NCBI GenBank assembly: GCA_028023455.1
Contig: JAQFVV010006707.1
Span: 64,001-128,000 of the forward strand
Origin: Epiperipatus broadwayi
Taxonomy: Eukaryota; Onychophora; Udeonychophora; Euonychophora; Peripatidae
Length of the DNA stretch: 64,000 bases
Direction of reading: 5' to 3'
In this document: in pieces, positions 12,451-23,689 of the stretch
How positions within the stretch are numbered: the stretch's first letter is position 1
Layout of the letters: every line of letters starts with the position of its first letter
Notes under the pieces: generated by a model
The model's input: only the letters and a program-made list of their open reading frames with translations
Databases searched by the model: none
Told to the model about the DNA's origin: nothing
Translations under genes and position numbers: made by a program

Positions 12451-12761
12451 AATTTCTCTTAATGTATCTTTATTATTGTTCAGTATATATGGATAGTTAA
12501 TTATTACAATTTTTCAGCAGATAGAAAACAATCCTTACCTTGTGGGTAAATAGTGTAATGAAAATCACACTACATAAATGTTATTCATTAAGTGAATAAT
12601 CTTTACTCTAATAAATGATTAATAAAAATTATTGTTATATTTCCATTGAGTGACTTAGATAAAAGTTGTTAGGGGAGAAAGTTTAATATTTATTAATTAA
12701 AGAGTAGTAATCGGTTATCCATATTTATTTAACAATGATACAGACATATGTAAGAAAATAT

Positions 12762-12817
12762 GATCTGGGCCAAAAGATGAGTGTTGATTTAGCATGACAT
12801 GTGCATCTTGCAGATTA
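12762..12817 (+). ncRNA. Hammerhead ribozyme relic, family R2
   Basis: On the plus strand: GAUC-UGGGCCAA, then AAGAUGA in place of CUGAUGA, stem II GUGUU/AGCAU region, GACA in place of GAAA, and a short palindrome-like stem III AUGUGCAU followed by C and UUGCAGAUUA. This copy best preserves stem III. The core is damaged. Confidence 0.5.
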
Positions 12818-12999
12818 TATATTATATTTTCATGTTTTTGGTTATATGTGTATAATTACACTCCTTTACAACATCTTAAAAGCAGATAGAAACCAGTCCC
12901 TACTTTGAATAAGAATGATATAATAGAAATTACGCTACAAAAATATTATTCATTAAATGAATAATCCTAGTCTAATGTATGACTAATAAAAATTATTAA

Positions 13000-14250
13000 T
13001 ATACTGGAATTGTTTACTTCTCTTTAGATTTTCATGATACATAAAATAAGTAAATATACTTTAGAAAATGGTTGTGAGAAGTGTGAATTTATTAGTAGTT
13101 TTTATATTGCCATTAAAAAGATTTTGTAAATCTTAAGATTTTATGTAAGTTAGTTTATGAAAGGAATTAGTGGATTAAATGTGAAGAGAGTAATATTTTC
13201 ACTTCCTCAAATCAAGATGCTTCAGATTGGTCTATTTTAGTTTAAAGATAAGATAGCTACCTTTATAATGTTTTTGAGAGGTCCCTCTATAGTCAACAAG
13301 TACGTCGTTTGGCTATTACACAAACATTTAAGAGGCATGTGAAAAGGCTTAAAAATCTTTCTCTTTCCAATTAACACTTATAGGAATTTTGAAAATGTTT
13401 ATATTATGTTTTACCATCAGTAACATCTGTTTATTGGTAAGAAATAAGCTCCTATTTAATGCTGCATTTTTCATAAATATTTGAAATGTTGTAAATTGAA
13501 GTTAATATTGAAATATAAATTCATACTAATAAGCTTTTGGTTTTATACTGTTTAGTAGAATTGCTACATGAATTATGTGGCAATATAATTTAAAATAATA
13601 TATATTCAAAATAATAAAATTTGTTTCATTTTGTTTTAAATAATATTATAATAATTGATTAATTATATACTCTGATGTACAATCCATTTAATTATTAATA
13701 AGGCATTTCATATATAACATGGCATTGCTTTTAGAAGCTTGTATTTACAAAAATGTAGTACAGAGAGTGTACAAATAGATTGTTTGAGCTATTGATATGC
13801 TGTTTGTATTACATTTTTGTAACTCATTTAATTTAACAAAGTTAAACAAAAAATAATTAGTTATTAAAATATCTATAATAGATTATCTCCAAACTCATAA
13901 ATGAAAATAGCTAAACACAATTATATTAATAATATATTCATTAAAATCAGACAACACATAGACAATACCAATATCAATAACATTAAACAATCTCAATCTG
14001 TTAACAAGGCAACTCCTTTAAAGAATAAAGGTAGAATCCCAACATCATTTCTGGTCCAATATATTTACATAAACATTTAAAGATTGCATCTTGACCACAA
14101 AGATTAAAATTATTGATAAAGAGAAGTTTAAATATTATCCTTAAACAGGTAAATACAATCTGTTCTGAATGCAGACTAATAAATATTCAATTATAATATG
14201 ACAATCTGTAATTATAATTTTCAAATTGCACCCAAAATTTTACTTAAATA
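13000..14250. other. AT-rich region without recognisable genes
   Basis: No motif-bearing reading frame. A segment near 13280 (GAGAGGTCCCTCTATAG) faintly resembles the GATCCCTCTAT core of the foldback repeat at 14.3-14.9 kb, but I could not extend the match. Confidence 0.4.
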
Positions 14251-14630
14251 ATAAGTTGTAATTAATTTATATAGTGCACAGAAAACTTATGTAAATAGTC
14301 TGAACAGGCAATAACTTGTATTCAATTCACTTTAAAATTAGCAATAATCAAGCATATTTTACCGATAGAGAGATCTTCCAAACCATGACACAAGATAGTG
14401 TCTTGTCTTTATTTGCCTATATAAGTGGTCATTTAGGTTAAAGACAAAAGATGGCCATTCTTGTCTTTATAAAAATTACTATATTATGTCATGGTTTGGA
14501 AGATCCCTCTATTGGCAAAATATCCTTGATTATTGTGAATTTCAAAGCACATTGAATACAGGTTAGTGCCTGTTCAGACTATTTACATAAGCTTTCTGTG
14601 CACTATATAAATTAATTACTACTTCTTAAT
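14251..14630. repeat. Foldback (inverted) repeat
   Basis: The left arm (about 14251-14400) and right arm (about 14480-14630) are imperfect reverse complements. Both include the stretches GTGCACAGAAA, AGTCTGAACAGGC, AATAATCAAG, and GATCTTCCAAACCATGACA or its complement. The loop of about 80 bp holds two copies of TCTTGTCTTTAT. A third, single arm lies at 14785-14910. Confidence 0.75.
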
Positions 14631-14784
14631 AGTTTATATAATTTTCAACAGTAAAATCATAATATTAACTCACTGTAAATCGCAAGGTAATTTGTAAAGG
14701 AAATGGTGGATGTAAACAGTGGAGAAAATAACTACTTCATGCTTCCAAATCAATATACTTCATATTCACCTATATAAATGGAAA

Positions 14785-14910
14785 TTAAAATCGCTATCTT
14801 GTGTCATGCTTTGGAAGATCCCTCTATCGGCAAAATATGCTTGATTATTGTGAATTTTAAATCACATTGAATACAAGTTAGTGCCTGTTCAGACTATTTA
14901 AATAATAAGT
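14785..14910 (+). repeat. Solo arm of the foldback repeat
   Basis: Repeats the right arm of the 14251-14630 foldback, including TTTGGAAGATCCCTCTAT, CTTGATTATTGTGAATTT and TGCCTGTTCAGACTATTT, with few differences. The close match suggests recent duplication or a second insertion. Confidence 0.7.
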
Positions 14911-14919
14911 GTAATAATG

Positions 14920-15800
14920 TTCAAGGCTAAATGGGGTTACTAGTAATTATTAAAATCAGTTGACACTTAGATAATACCAATATCAATAATGATCAACAAT
15001 TTCAACCTTTATTTGTGGTCCAAAATATTTATATAGACACTAAAGATTGCAACTTCACCCCAGAGATTGAAATTAGACAATTGTTTTATAACCAACATAA
15101 TCTTTTAATTAATGAAAAAGTCAAAACATGTATCACATATTTAGTATTTGTGCTGTTATCTATTAACAATAATCCCTTGCCTAATTCTAGTTCTCCATTG
15201 TATTTTATGTTTACTTCAGGCCATTTTTATAATGTACTCCTGTCACTCTTACAAAAGTCATAATAAAGTTTAATAAGAAGACTTTTTGTATAAGGAGACT
15301 ATTACTTTTCATTTTTGCTTTCACAGGCTCAATATGATGAAGATATGATTTTATAATAGGACGTTTTATTGCCTCACATTTACTAAGCTGAAGAATATAA
15401 TAATTTGTCTTAATATCTTGCCATCATAATTTTAAAATCTTATAGACAATTCTTAAATTAAATAATTTTGTCTTGGATAAGTCAAAAAAAGATTTAGGTT
15501 TCCTTTTTATATAGTGTTAACATCCCTATATATAGCTAATTATGTTTAATAATTACATCACAATAATAAAATATTCCATTGTTTATTTGTTAAATGCATT
15601 ATCAACAACTTGGAATAAAACATCTAAGTATAACTATATTTTTAAACAGCCAACAAGATTTCTAAATTGCAGATGCTTCAAAATTAATATTCATTCTATA
15701 TAAAAATTGGTCAATTTTTTTTTTCTATCTTTGGTTGATAAAAAATTTGATTTTTTAAATATTAATTGCTAAAAAGCAAAGTCTTTGATAAATTCATAAT
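14920..15800. other. AT-rich region without recognisable genes
   Basis: An 82-codon plus-strand frame at 15015-15263 has mixed composition but no motif that I recognise and no neighbours to support it. Nothing else is evident. Confidence 0.4.
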
Positions 15801-15805
15801 ATTTT

Positions 15806-16285
15806 TACAGGGTGGCACTACTGTATGGAGAGTTTTGCCTGTTTAATAACAGTTAGGTGCTAGCATAAGAAATGGTGGTCATGGGATGTTTAGTGGTTTA
15901 ACATCAATCCTGCCTAATAGGATAGTGGTGGCAAAGACACCAAAATGCATGGGTTCTGAACTGAGTTTAGACCCATATGACTATATAAGCTATTGAGCTT
16001 AGATTGAAAATATTATTGTGCTTTTAATTTCATTCTCATAATTTTGTAGAGATAAAAGATAGTTGCTGGAGGGTTGCATTAGATCCTAAGATCTAGGTGA
16101 AGAGCTCTCAGATCCAAGGCTCCTCACTGATGAAGGCCACAAGCCAGAAACTAGTCTGGAGATATTGGATGAGTAGGCATTGGATGGGGATTTTATGCAC
16201 AAGCCTTCTGGCATCCAGTGATTACTCTGGTTGGCACATAGTGGCATTACTGTATGGAGAGGTTTGCCTGTTTAATATATTATTT
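15806..16285 (+). repeat. Tandem 437-bp hammerhead repeat (family R3), best copy
   Basis: A partial unit and a full unit lie in direct orientation: the block CTGTATGGAGAG-(T/G)TTTGCCTGTTTAAT occurs at about 15821 and again at about 16258, a period near 437 bp. The full unit carries GATCCTAAGATCTAGGTG, the hammerhead segment at 16112-16170, and TTATGCACAAGCCTTCTGGC. Direct tandem units with an internal ribozyme are the expected genomic form of a retrozyme-like element copied from circular or multimeric RNA. Confidence 0.7.
16112..16170 (+). ncRNA. Type I hammerhead ribozyme, family R3
   Basis: The three-helix fold can be drawn. Stem I has a distal helix AUCCAA/UUGGAU, an internal loop GGC/UA, and a proximal helix UCCUCA/UGGAGA with one C-A mismatch. 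The core CUGAUGA is at 16127-16133. Stem II is GGC/GCC with loop CACAA and an A-A mismatch at its base. GAA then leads to a 2-bp stem III in the palindrome ACUAGU, followed by C at the cleavage position. The other copies give UGGGGA, which pairs perfectly. Core, stem I and cleavage site are good; the short stem II is the weak point. Confidence 0.7.
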
Positions 16286-16289
16286 GTAC

Positions 16290-16820
16290 TTTAAAATATC
16301 ACCTAACAGGTGTGATGTGCTATTTGAATATTAGACTGGGATTGACTTATTTATATAAAATCTATGTTCTAAAAGTATGTTAGCACCTGCTTGTTTTAAA
16401 CAATGCCATTTATAACATTAATCATATTTTTATTCAAATGATTATAAAACAATAATTGAAATTTAACAGGAATTGAAGTTTTTATTTTATTTCGGATAAC
16501 CAGCTAAAATATATTTTCTATCAACCAAATCAATGAATTTAATTGGATTATTTGCAGCTTATGGAACATAAACATTTGAATCATTATGCTTTTCTGGAAA
16601 ATATATAAGGATTTTATACATATTGTATGTAACTATATAATTTATGTATTTATTTATATCATATTTTATAGTTATTATTGGTTATTATTTTGTACATTAT
16701 TAAATTGTCCTTTTACATATGAAAGGAGAAGAAAGTTTAAACTCAATTTAAGTAATTATACAGTATTGTAAATTTAATGTTTAGAAATTTAATTTAAAAT
16801 CTGATATGTTTATTTTTGAC

Positions 16821-16888
<68 letters not shown>

Positions 16889-17450
16889 GAGTATTGGAAA
16901 TCTAAATGATTATATTACAATAGTAGTTGATTAACACTATACGTTGTAAATAATGTAAGCAACTAAACATACATAGCCTTGTTTTATTACTTTTTTTATT
17001 TATATAAATTATCATATAGTATGGATATTATATAGTTATAAGTAGGTTTTTTTTTATTTTAACTGTGTATTACTGTCATTGTTACACAGATTCTATGACA
17101 TAATATAAAAAATATAAGAAAGATAATAGTTCATATGAAAGATATACTTTACAATGCTTAGCTACAATGCATATCATAATATATTTCAATATTAATTTAA
17201 CATTTTATTATTAATAATAAATATTGATTTAATTGAATAAATAAATACAATTCAGTGATCACTTTAATTATGTATGCACACATATTTGCTAATATAATTT
17301 TAAATATTTAGTGGCTATATATTAATTTACATCTTATATTTCTTAAATTAAATAATTATGAAACAAACAAGAAAGCATAAATTGGATTGATGAATGCATA
17401 TATAGTTATATATTACTGTCTTTTATATATTTTTATATATTTTTTTCATA
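16290..17450. other. AT-rich region with (TA)n tract, no genes seen
   Basis: A (TA)n tract occupies about 16826-16886. The remaining sequence holds only short simple frames. Confidence 0.5.
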
Positions 17451-17454
17451 TGTC

Positions 17455-17545
17455 ATGGCATCGGCTGGGACACGAACCCACAACCACCTGCAACCAACTA
17501 CTTGCTTGCAAGGCGGCTGCGATGACCTCTCGCCTAACAACACTC
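17455..17545 (-). repeat. tRNA-derived SINE head (relic)
   Basis: On the minus strand, TTAGGCGAGAGGTCATCGCA resembles an A box, GCCGCCTTGCAAGC an anticodon-arm region, and GTGGGTTCGTGTCCC a B box. The local GC content is clearly above its surroundings. The acceptor stem does not close and there is extra length, so this is a SINE head rather than a functional tRNA. Confidence 0.55.
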
Positions 17546-17579
17546 GACTATTTGTTATATTTAACCATTATTTAACCTA

Positions 17580-18610
17580 GTTGCAACTAATATTTAATAA
17601 ATAAGTACTTGCTAATCTCACTGGTACATATTCTAATATATAAATCTAAAGTTCTTATACCAATTGCCATTGCTTAAATAGATTTTGATAATACAATTAA
17701 TTTCATTAAATGACAGCAAAATCTTAAATGATATTTTAATACCTTATTTATGATAAGTTGAAAAATAAATTCAAAGGAGAATTAATTTTTTAGTTTATCT
17801 TAATTATTTTAATTTAGAAATAAATAATTTCATTGAAAGAATATACACTTAAGGGATAATATTATTATTATAGTAGATATATCATTACAAATTCATAATG
17901 GACTAAAATGACTTTATAGATATTAGGATAACCATTTATATATCATTATATTAAACAGGGTATTTCAAAAGGCAATAACATATTTTAAATTATCCACTAT
18001 CAAATTATAGTTAAAGTATTATTTTAGATTAAAATAGATTAAGTGATTTATTATAGTCAGAGGTTTGGTAACTGATTATAAGATCATTATCGATATTTTA
18101 ATAATCATTTACAATATTTATTTATAGATAATTATACTTGAACTAGTGTAATAAATTTTAGAGCATAAACATGTTGTTACATTTAGATTAAATAAGGGCC
18201 ATTATAATTAGATGTTATTCTATAATTGTAAATTGTCAAGTATCTATTATTAGAATTTTTTATGTTACTAAAGAGACAGTTTTATTTTGTCATAAAATTA
18301 ATAACCGCGCTTTTGTTAAGACTGATATTTGATCGTATTAACAATTATGACTTGGTTGTTCAAATTTGAAAATTGTTAATATAGTATATGTTTAATTACA
18401 GAATTAAACTTCTGATATTCACACCTGCTTAAAAATAGATTTTGACATTACGATGCATATTATAATTGGCTACAATTTGATGTCCAACATTTAAGTTCCA
18501 TTGAGTAAAAAAAAGTCATTTATTATATATATATATATATATAATTATAACTCAGATTGTTTATAAATAAGCTATTAAAAGACAGAGTATTACCACCTAC
18601 CTTTTAGCAA
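17580..18610. other. AT-rich region without recognisable genes
   Basis: No open frames of note. A short (TA)n tract lies at about 18526-18543, next to the LTR that begins at 18615. Confidence 0.45.
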
Positions 18611-18614
18611 AAGT

Positions 18615-20229
18615 TGTAACAGTATGGATGGGTTAAGAAAGTGCTCTTTAAGTTCATGTGACAGTTTGCAAATATATAAACATACATATTGACACTATCT
18701 TAATATTCTATTTAAATGTTAGTGAATAAAATTATTGTTTATAAAATCTGTAAAATCAGTCATATATATTATTCAAAAATGAGAGTCTGCAGTAACATAT
18801 ATCTAAAGTTGAAAAATATTTTATTAACTTCAAATAGATTTAAAATAAAAATAAATAATGATCTCATGAATTGTTAATAACAATAATATTTATGTGACTA
18901 TAAATTGATGTGATATGAGTGAATGCATAAAATAGCTACTATGAACTCTATAAAATAAAAAAAAAATATCCAACTTATATTTATATAGTTGATAACCAAT
19001 AATAAACTAAATATCATTAATAATTTAATGGCTTAATTATTTCATAACATTTAACTTAGGAAACCATTACATATAGTTTTATAATTAAATGTTGCTGCAT
19101 AAAAGCTTTTCATATAATACACAGTAAAGTCTTTTGGTGAGTGAAACATAAATAATATAATATGTGTAAGTAATATTATTAAAGTTTTTTTACCTAGCCA
19201 GTAAATATATTATCTCTGAAAGCCCTAAACAAAGAAAATGTATGAATGAATAAAAATGTTAAATTTTATTATTTCTTGGAAAGTTTCTTTTTTTTTTTAG
19301 TTCTTGTATAAAAGTTATTTATTCAAGATTTCATGGTCAGTGAAATTTGATGCAAATAGTAAATGGATTGGCTCCCTGTTAAGTCAATTGACTTTACATT
19401 TCATAGGATAATGCAATTTTCGAAAAACTTCCATTTGGTCCATTGAAGTTATAAACAACTTTTCCCAAGAAATTGTGATATGATAGTGATAGAGAAATTT
19501 GCTTTATAATGGAATAAATTTTATATCTTGCAATTTCTTAGAAATGAACTTAACAAAATATAATTCATTGTCAAAATTTTGGAATAGAGTTGATAAATAG
19601 GATTATTTTTAAATAAGTATGCCCAAACTTCTAATTGCATATAAATCACTATCATCAAGTTTATTGGCAGAAATTGAAAAGATGAAGGCATTTGACCCTT
19701 TTCTACTTTACTTTTAGCAGTGTGTCATGTTATTTAAATGCCAAGTTAGATTGTTTTTTTTTAAAAATACATCTGAGATTAACAGTTGCTGATTCAAGTT
19801 GTGACTGACTAATTTTGATTTTATATTAGCATTTTTTGATATTATTTTTAATCTAGTAATTTCATTTAGCATTGTTATAGTAGTTTTAAAATAGGTTATT
19901 TCATCATGCATTTATATAAATACTGATATATCTGTACACATATTTAAAGTTATTATTTAAAAATTCCAGAGATTAATAAATCATAAATCATTTGATCTTC
20001 ATAAAAATTAAATATAACAGGTTTCAGAAATTAAGTCTTAATTAATAACTTCAATCAAATTCACATACACAACTACTATAATTTATAATCTAAAATGCTT
20101 TGAGAATAAACATTCCAAAGTGAAAAAAAATTATTTAATATATACATGAATAAAATATTGATAAATAAATATTGAATAAATAGTTTCATGTAAAGTTAAA
20201 ATATAAAAGTCAATAATAATGTATAGGCT
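18615..20229 (-). repeat. LTR, family D (minus orientation)
   Basis: Aligns by eye with 31885-33658 over most of its length: GTATGGATGG, TGTTTATAAAATCTGTAAAATC, GATATGAGTGAATG, GTTGATAA-CAATAATAAAC, AAAAGCTTTTCATATAAT, TAAAGTCTTTGG-GTGAGTGAAAC and AATTCATTGTCAAAATTTTG occur in the same order. The left end begins TGTAACAG, the complement of a ...TTACA LTR end. A decayed Gag-like frame lies to its right on the minus strand, so it is likely the 3' LTR of a minus-oriented element. The right boundary is uncertain. Confidence 0.6.
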
Positions 20230-20639
20230 TAAGAATAACTACATTGTTATATACTCCAACACTTAAGAAAGAAATGTTTACTAGATTTATTATAGATTCA
20301 ATCTTTCTATTTAATTTTTCTTTTGGTGAGTTTCTTAACCCTATTATTTCTTAAGTTTATACTTTTCCTTTTATTCTAAGTAAAACTCTTTATACCAGTT
20401 TGTACTTTCTGAATAAATCTTACTGGGTAACAGCTAGGGTTTCATTTATGTTTCATTACTTACCTTCCTCCATAATGTTAGCATGTGCATGGAAGCTCAA
20501 GAATTGTAGGAACCTTTTGTTGTAATTATGGTTTTTATTTTGTATTGTTAAATTATTAAATTAATGAGAACTATTGGCCCAAACATTCATGCTTTTAAAT
20601 TTCATCCTCATTGGATATTTGTAGTAAATATTTCTTAGA

Positions 20640-21980
20640 TGATGATTGATGAAACAGATTTGGATCAATAGGATTATCCTTAAGTTTATTTAATAATACT
20701 TCCCCTAATTATATAACATAACTATAATAATGGGCCCTTGATCCTAATTTTTTAACTACACAACTTGCTACTTTTTTTTCTGATTTCACCCAGTTGGAGT
20801 ATCATGAACTACATTAATGGGATCATTAAAATGGTAAAATTGTCTGCCTTCACTTTGTATTTGCCACCGGTAGATAAATATAAATATATCATCTAAATTT
20901 CAAATATAATTATCATTATTAGTTAACCATTTGTAATTGTATTTATGTTTATTCATTAGTTTGATACTATTTGAAGAGTAATATTTATCTTTTAGATTTA
21001 AATCATTATAGTTTAAATACTTCATGTTTATTTGATTATTATTAATTTTATTAACTTGCATCTCCAGATAATTTATGCTATCTTTGCTTTTGACATGAAT
21101 AATCTTCAAAATTCTGATCTTAATTCAATTTTGCTTATGATGGTAAATGGTCTTTGTTTTTTGTCATTAAAATATAAAGCTATGGAAGAGTATTTAATTC
21201 CATTTTATTTTGTCTTTTCAACTGTTTGTGGATTTTTAACAACTCATGCTTGCAATTGTTTACCTCATTGAGATTCCTTTCTATTCCTTCTCATTCAGTC
21301 CAATTAATTATTTAGTTAAAATCCTGACTTTTCCAGGTTAGCTGCAAGTCCAGCACTTATGGCTTCAATTCCTGGCCTCTTTTGTCCTAGGTCAGCCTTA
21401 TTTGGATCATGGAATAATTTTGCAACTCTTATTTGTTATCTATTTCAATTCATGATGTACTATGTCTATCATATTTTACTTTGTTAATTCAAGAATCGAG
21501 TTCACCTACTTCTTCTAACTTATCAACACACTTATTTCTACTTTGTATTATTGTTCTTAACCCTTCTATCATATCATTAATCAATGACATCTCTCTATTT
21601 GTTTGTGCTACATGATTGTGAATTTCTGTTCCATTGACCTTTATCTCTTGTATACTTAATCTTAACTCTGCATCTATTGATTTTATTAAGTTGCCACATT
21701 CTTTTCTTACCATTTATTTTAATTTATCATTAGTAACTCTGCTATCCACCTCATTAATTTAAGTAATAAATTTGTCCAGTTAGCACCACATCTCCTGAAA
21801 TTGACTTACAACTGTATTAGATACCTTTTGAATTTCTTCACATATTTCTATTAATTCCTCATCTTTTATTTCATTAGTAATCTATAAGCAATACTTTTAT
21901 GTGGATTTACTTATTTTATCTCTACAATATTTATTACACCATAATATTATCACTATATAATGACAAATTAAATAACCACA
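20640..21980 (-). pseudogene. Decayed Gag-like coiled-coil protein
   Basis: Minus-strand segments read as a heptad-rich, charged protein. The clearest run is 21713-21489 (74 codons, with ECGNLIKSIDAELRLSIQEI and NREMSLINDMIEGLRTIIQ). Upstream, about 21860-21720 continues with IKDEELIEICEEIQKVSNTV. Downstream pieces at 21109-20900 and near 20880-20770 are in other frames. Long N-terminal coiled coils of this kind are common in Gag proteins of insect Gypsy-type elements. No zinc knuckle, protease or RT is visible. A possible primer-binding region lies near 22100-22140, and an LTR lies downstream at 18615-20229. Confidence 0.45.
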
Positions 21981-22794
21981 TTTTTCTTTTAAACTATATA
22001 TGTTCTCCAGCATTATAAATAAATGCATAAACTTTTTCTTATTTCTTTCCAAAAACTTTATTTCCATATATTAATCCTATGACCAGCCTCTCTGACTATA
22101 TTGAATCAGCTTGAACTCACTCTAAAACCACCAATTTTTATGTTACTGTAGTGAATTTATGCCCATTTTAAAGATTAAGAAGTACTGTAAGATACTGCCA
22201 TCTCTAGAATTATTTTACAAGTAAACAGTCAATAATATTTAAATTTAAAGCTAGAACAGTTGGGGAAGGTGGGCTTTCAAAGGCACTGATTGGTTGTTTC
22301 TTATTTTTAACAAAAAGGAGCACTTGTCAACAATTTTGTCAGCTCCAAGTTTTTTGTTTTGATTTTCAAAATTAAAATGAATGCTTTAGAGTATTTTTTA
22401 GTATTTTTTACATATTATAAATTATTTTGATAAAATATGCTAAAAATATAATTATTTTAGAATAATAGTTGAGATTTTAGTAAAAATTTTTTACTTTTAC
22501 ATGAATGTAAATTGAAAAAAAAATCAATGAATGATGTAGGTAACATTTTCTTATAGGTTATGAAACATTAATTTTAATTTTTGTACTACAAATTATTTTT
22601 ATAATTATAAATAAAAATTTATTTTTAAAAAACTTTCATTCACTTCAATAATCTGACAAATTATTAATTTGCTTTTTAGGAAGTAAACTAAAATGAATAT
22701 AATATTAAAAGACATAAATATTTTTACTTCTGATTTTATAATTGACCAATCAAAAGTTTAGAGCTTTACCTCACTCAATCAATAGGTATTTTAA

Positions 22795-23610
22795 CTATTG
22801 TATAGGTTAACTAATGAACATATATATAAATTCACATATTATACACTTTCCAACATTTCAACTGTTTTTTCCATCATTACAGTCATTTTCAAGAATCTGC
22901 AACAAAAATACACGTCTTTACTTAATACCTTAAATACCAAATCTCTTTCTTATATTAGCATTAACATATCAAATCCATTATAATAGAACACATTAATTAT
23001 ACATAATTATATTTTTACTTATCTTCTACCTCTACTTCTTTTATTATAAGACTTGTTTTTTTACATATTAAGTATAAATTTTCAAAAAATATTAAAACCA
23101 TCTAAAACACCAATAAGAAAAAAACTATTTATACCCATTTAACCCATCCATAATTACAAATAAAATAGTTAATATAATATACCATATACACATTACTTTA
23201 CACTCTACAAAATAATTAAAGAAATAAATAAATTTGTAATTAAGGACGGGTTAAATAAATATAAGTAGTTTTTTTGGTTTATTTGTGTTTTAGATGGTTT
23301 CTAATATTTTTGAAAATTTATACATAATATGTAAAAAGGAAGTTTTATAATAAAAGAAGTAGTGGGAGTGAGAAGTAAGTAAAAATATAATTATGTAGAA
23401 TTAATATGTTTTATTATAATGAATGTGATATGTTAATGTTAATATAAGAAAGATATTTTGTATTTAGATTATTATGTAAAGATATGTAATTTTTGTTGTA
23501 GATCCTTGAATATGACCATAATGATGAAAGAAAAACAGTTGAAACATTGGAAATTTATAATATGTGAATTTTTATATATATATATATAAAATAATAAATT
23601 TAACGGTTTA
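22795..23610. repeat. Long inverted repeat (hairpin) with Penelope-end-like motif
   Basis: Two arms of about 350-370 bp (about 22800-23165 and 23240-23605) are imperfect reverse complements around a loop of roughly 75 bp. Each arm, read outward from the loop, contains a CTTGAA-ATGAC segment, then an AATGATG segment, then ACAGTTGAAA, reminiscent of the terminal motif of PLEs (GA-GATG...CGAAA type). No coding potential is seen in the arms. The right end runs into a 50-bp direct duplication and the adjacent PLE. Confidence 0.65.
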
Positions 23611-23665
23611 TGTGAATTTTTATATATATATATATAAAATAATAAATTTAACGGTTTACAAACTA
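23564..23665. repeat. 50-bp direct tandem duplication
   Basis: Two nearly identical units containing TATGTGAATTTTTATATA and AATAAATTTAACGGTTTA follow each other at the junction of the hairpin and the minus-strand PLE copy. They probably represent duplicated terminal sequence of the PLE. Confidence 0.8.
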
Positions 23666-23689
23666 TTATACACAATCCTTAAAATCTGC

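Larger units (their letters stand above)
11950..13000. repeat. Decayed hammerhead-repeat array (family R2)
   Basis: Two minus-strand units and one plus-strand unit of about 350 bp share recurring blocks: ATTCATTAAATGAATAAT-like palindromes, AATTTTTATTACAC, a block with CAGTTCC or CAGTCC, and a hammerhead segment starting GATCTGGG. The spacing of the two minus-strand ribozyme segments is about 355 bp. The third unit is inverted, giving a head-to-head junction near 12.6 kb. Divergence between units is high, so this is an old array. Confidence 0.6.

Noticed and set aside
15015-15263. An 82-codon plus-strand frame.
   Set aside because: Mixed composition but no domain, no start context and no supporting neighbour; left unannotated as a gene.
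7283-17545. tRNA genes at about 7.3 kb and 17.5 kb.
   Set aside because: B-box and A-box-like motifs are present, but acceptor stems do not pair and spacing is wrong; treated as SINE heads.
18615-22140. A complete LTR element from 18.6 to about 23 kb.
   Set aside because: The sequence right of 22140, although it begins TGTTACTG after a primer-site-like segment, does not visibly match the LTR at 18615-20229, so I list only the single LTR and the Gag-like relic.
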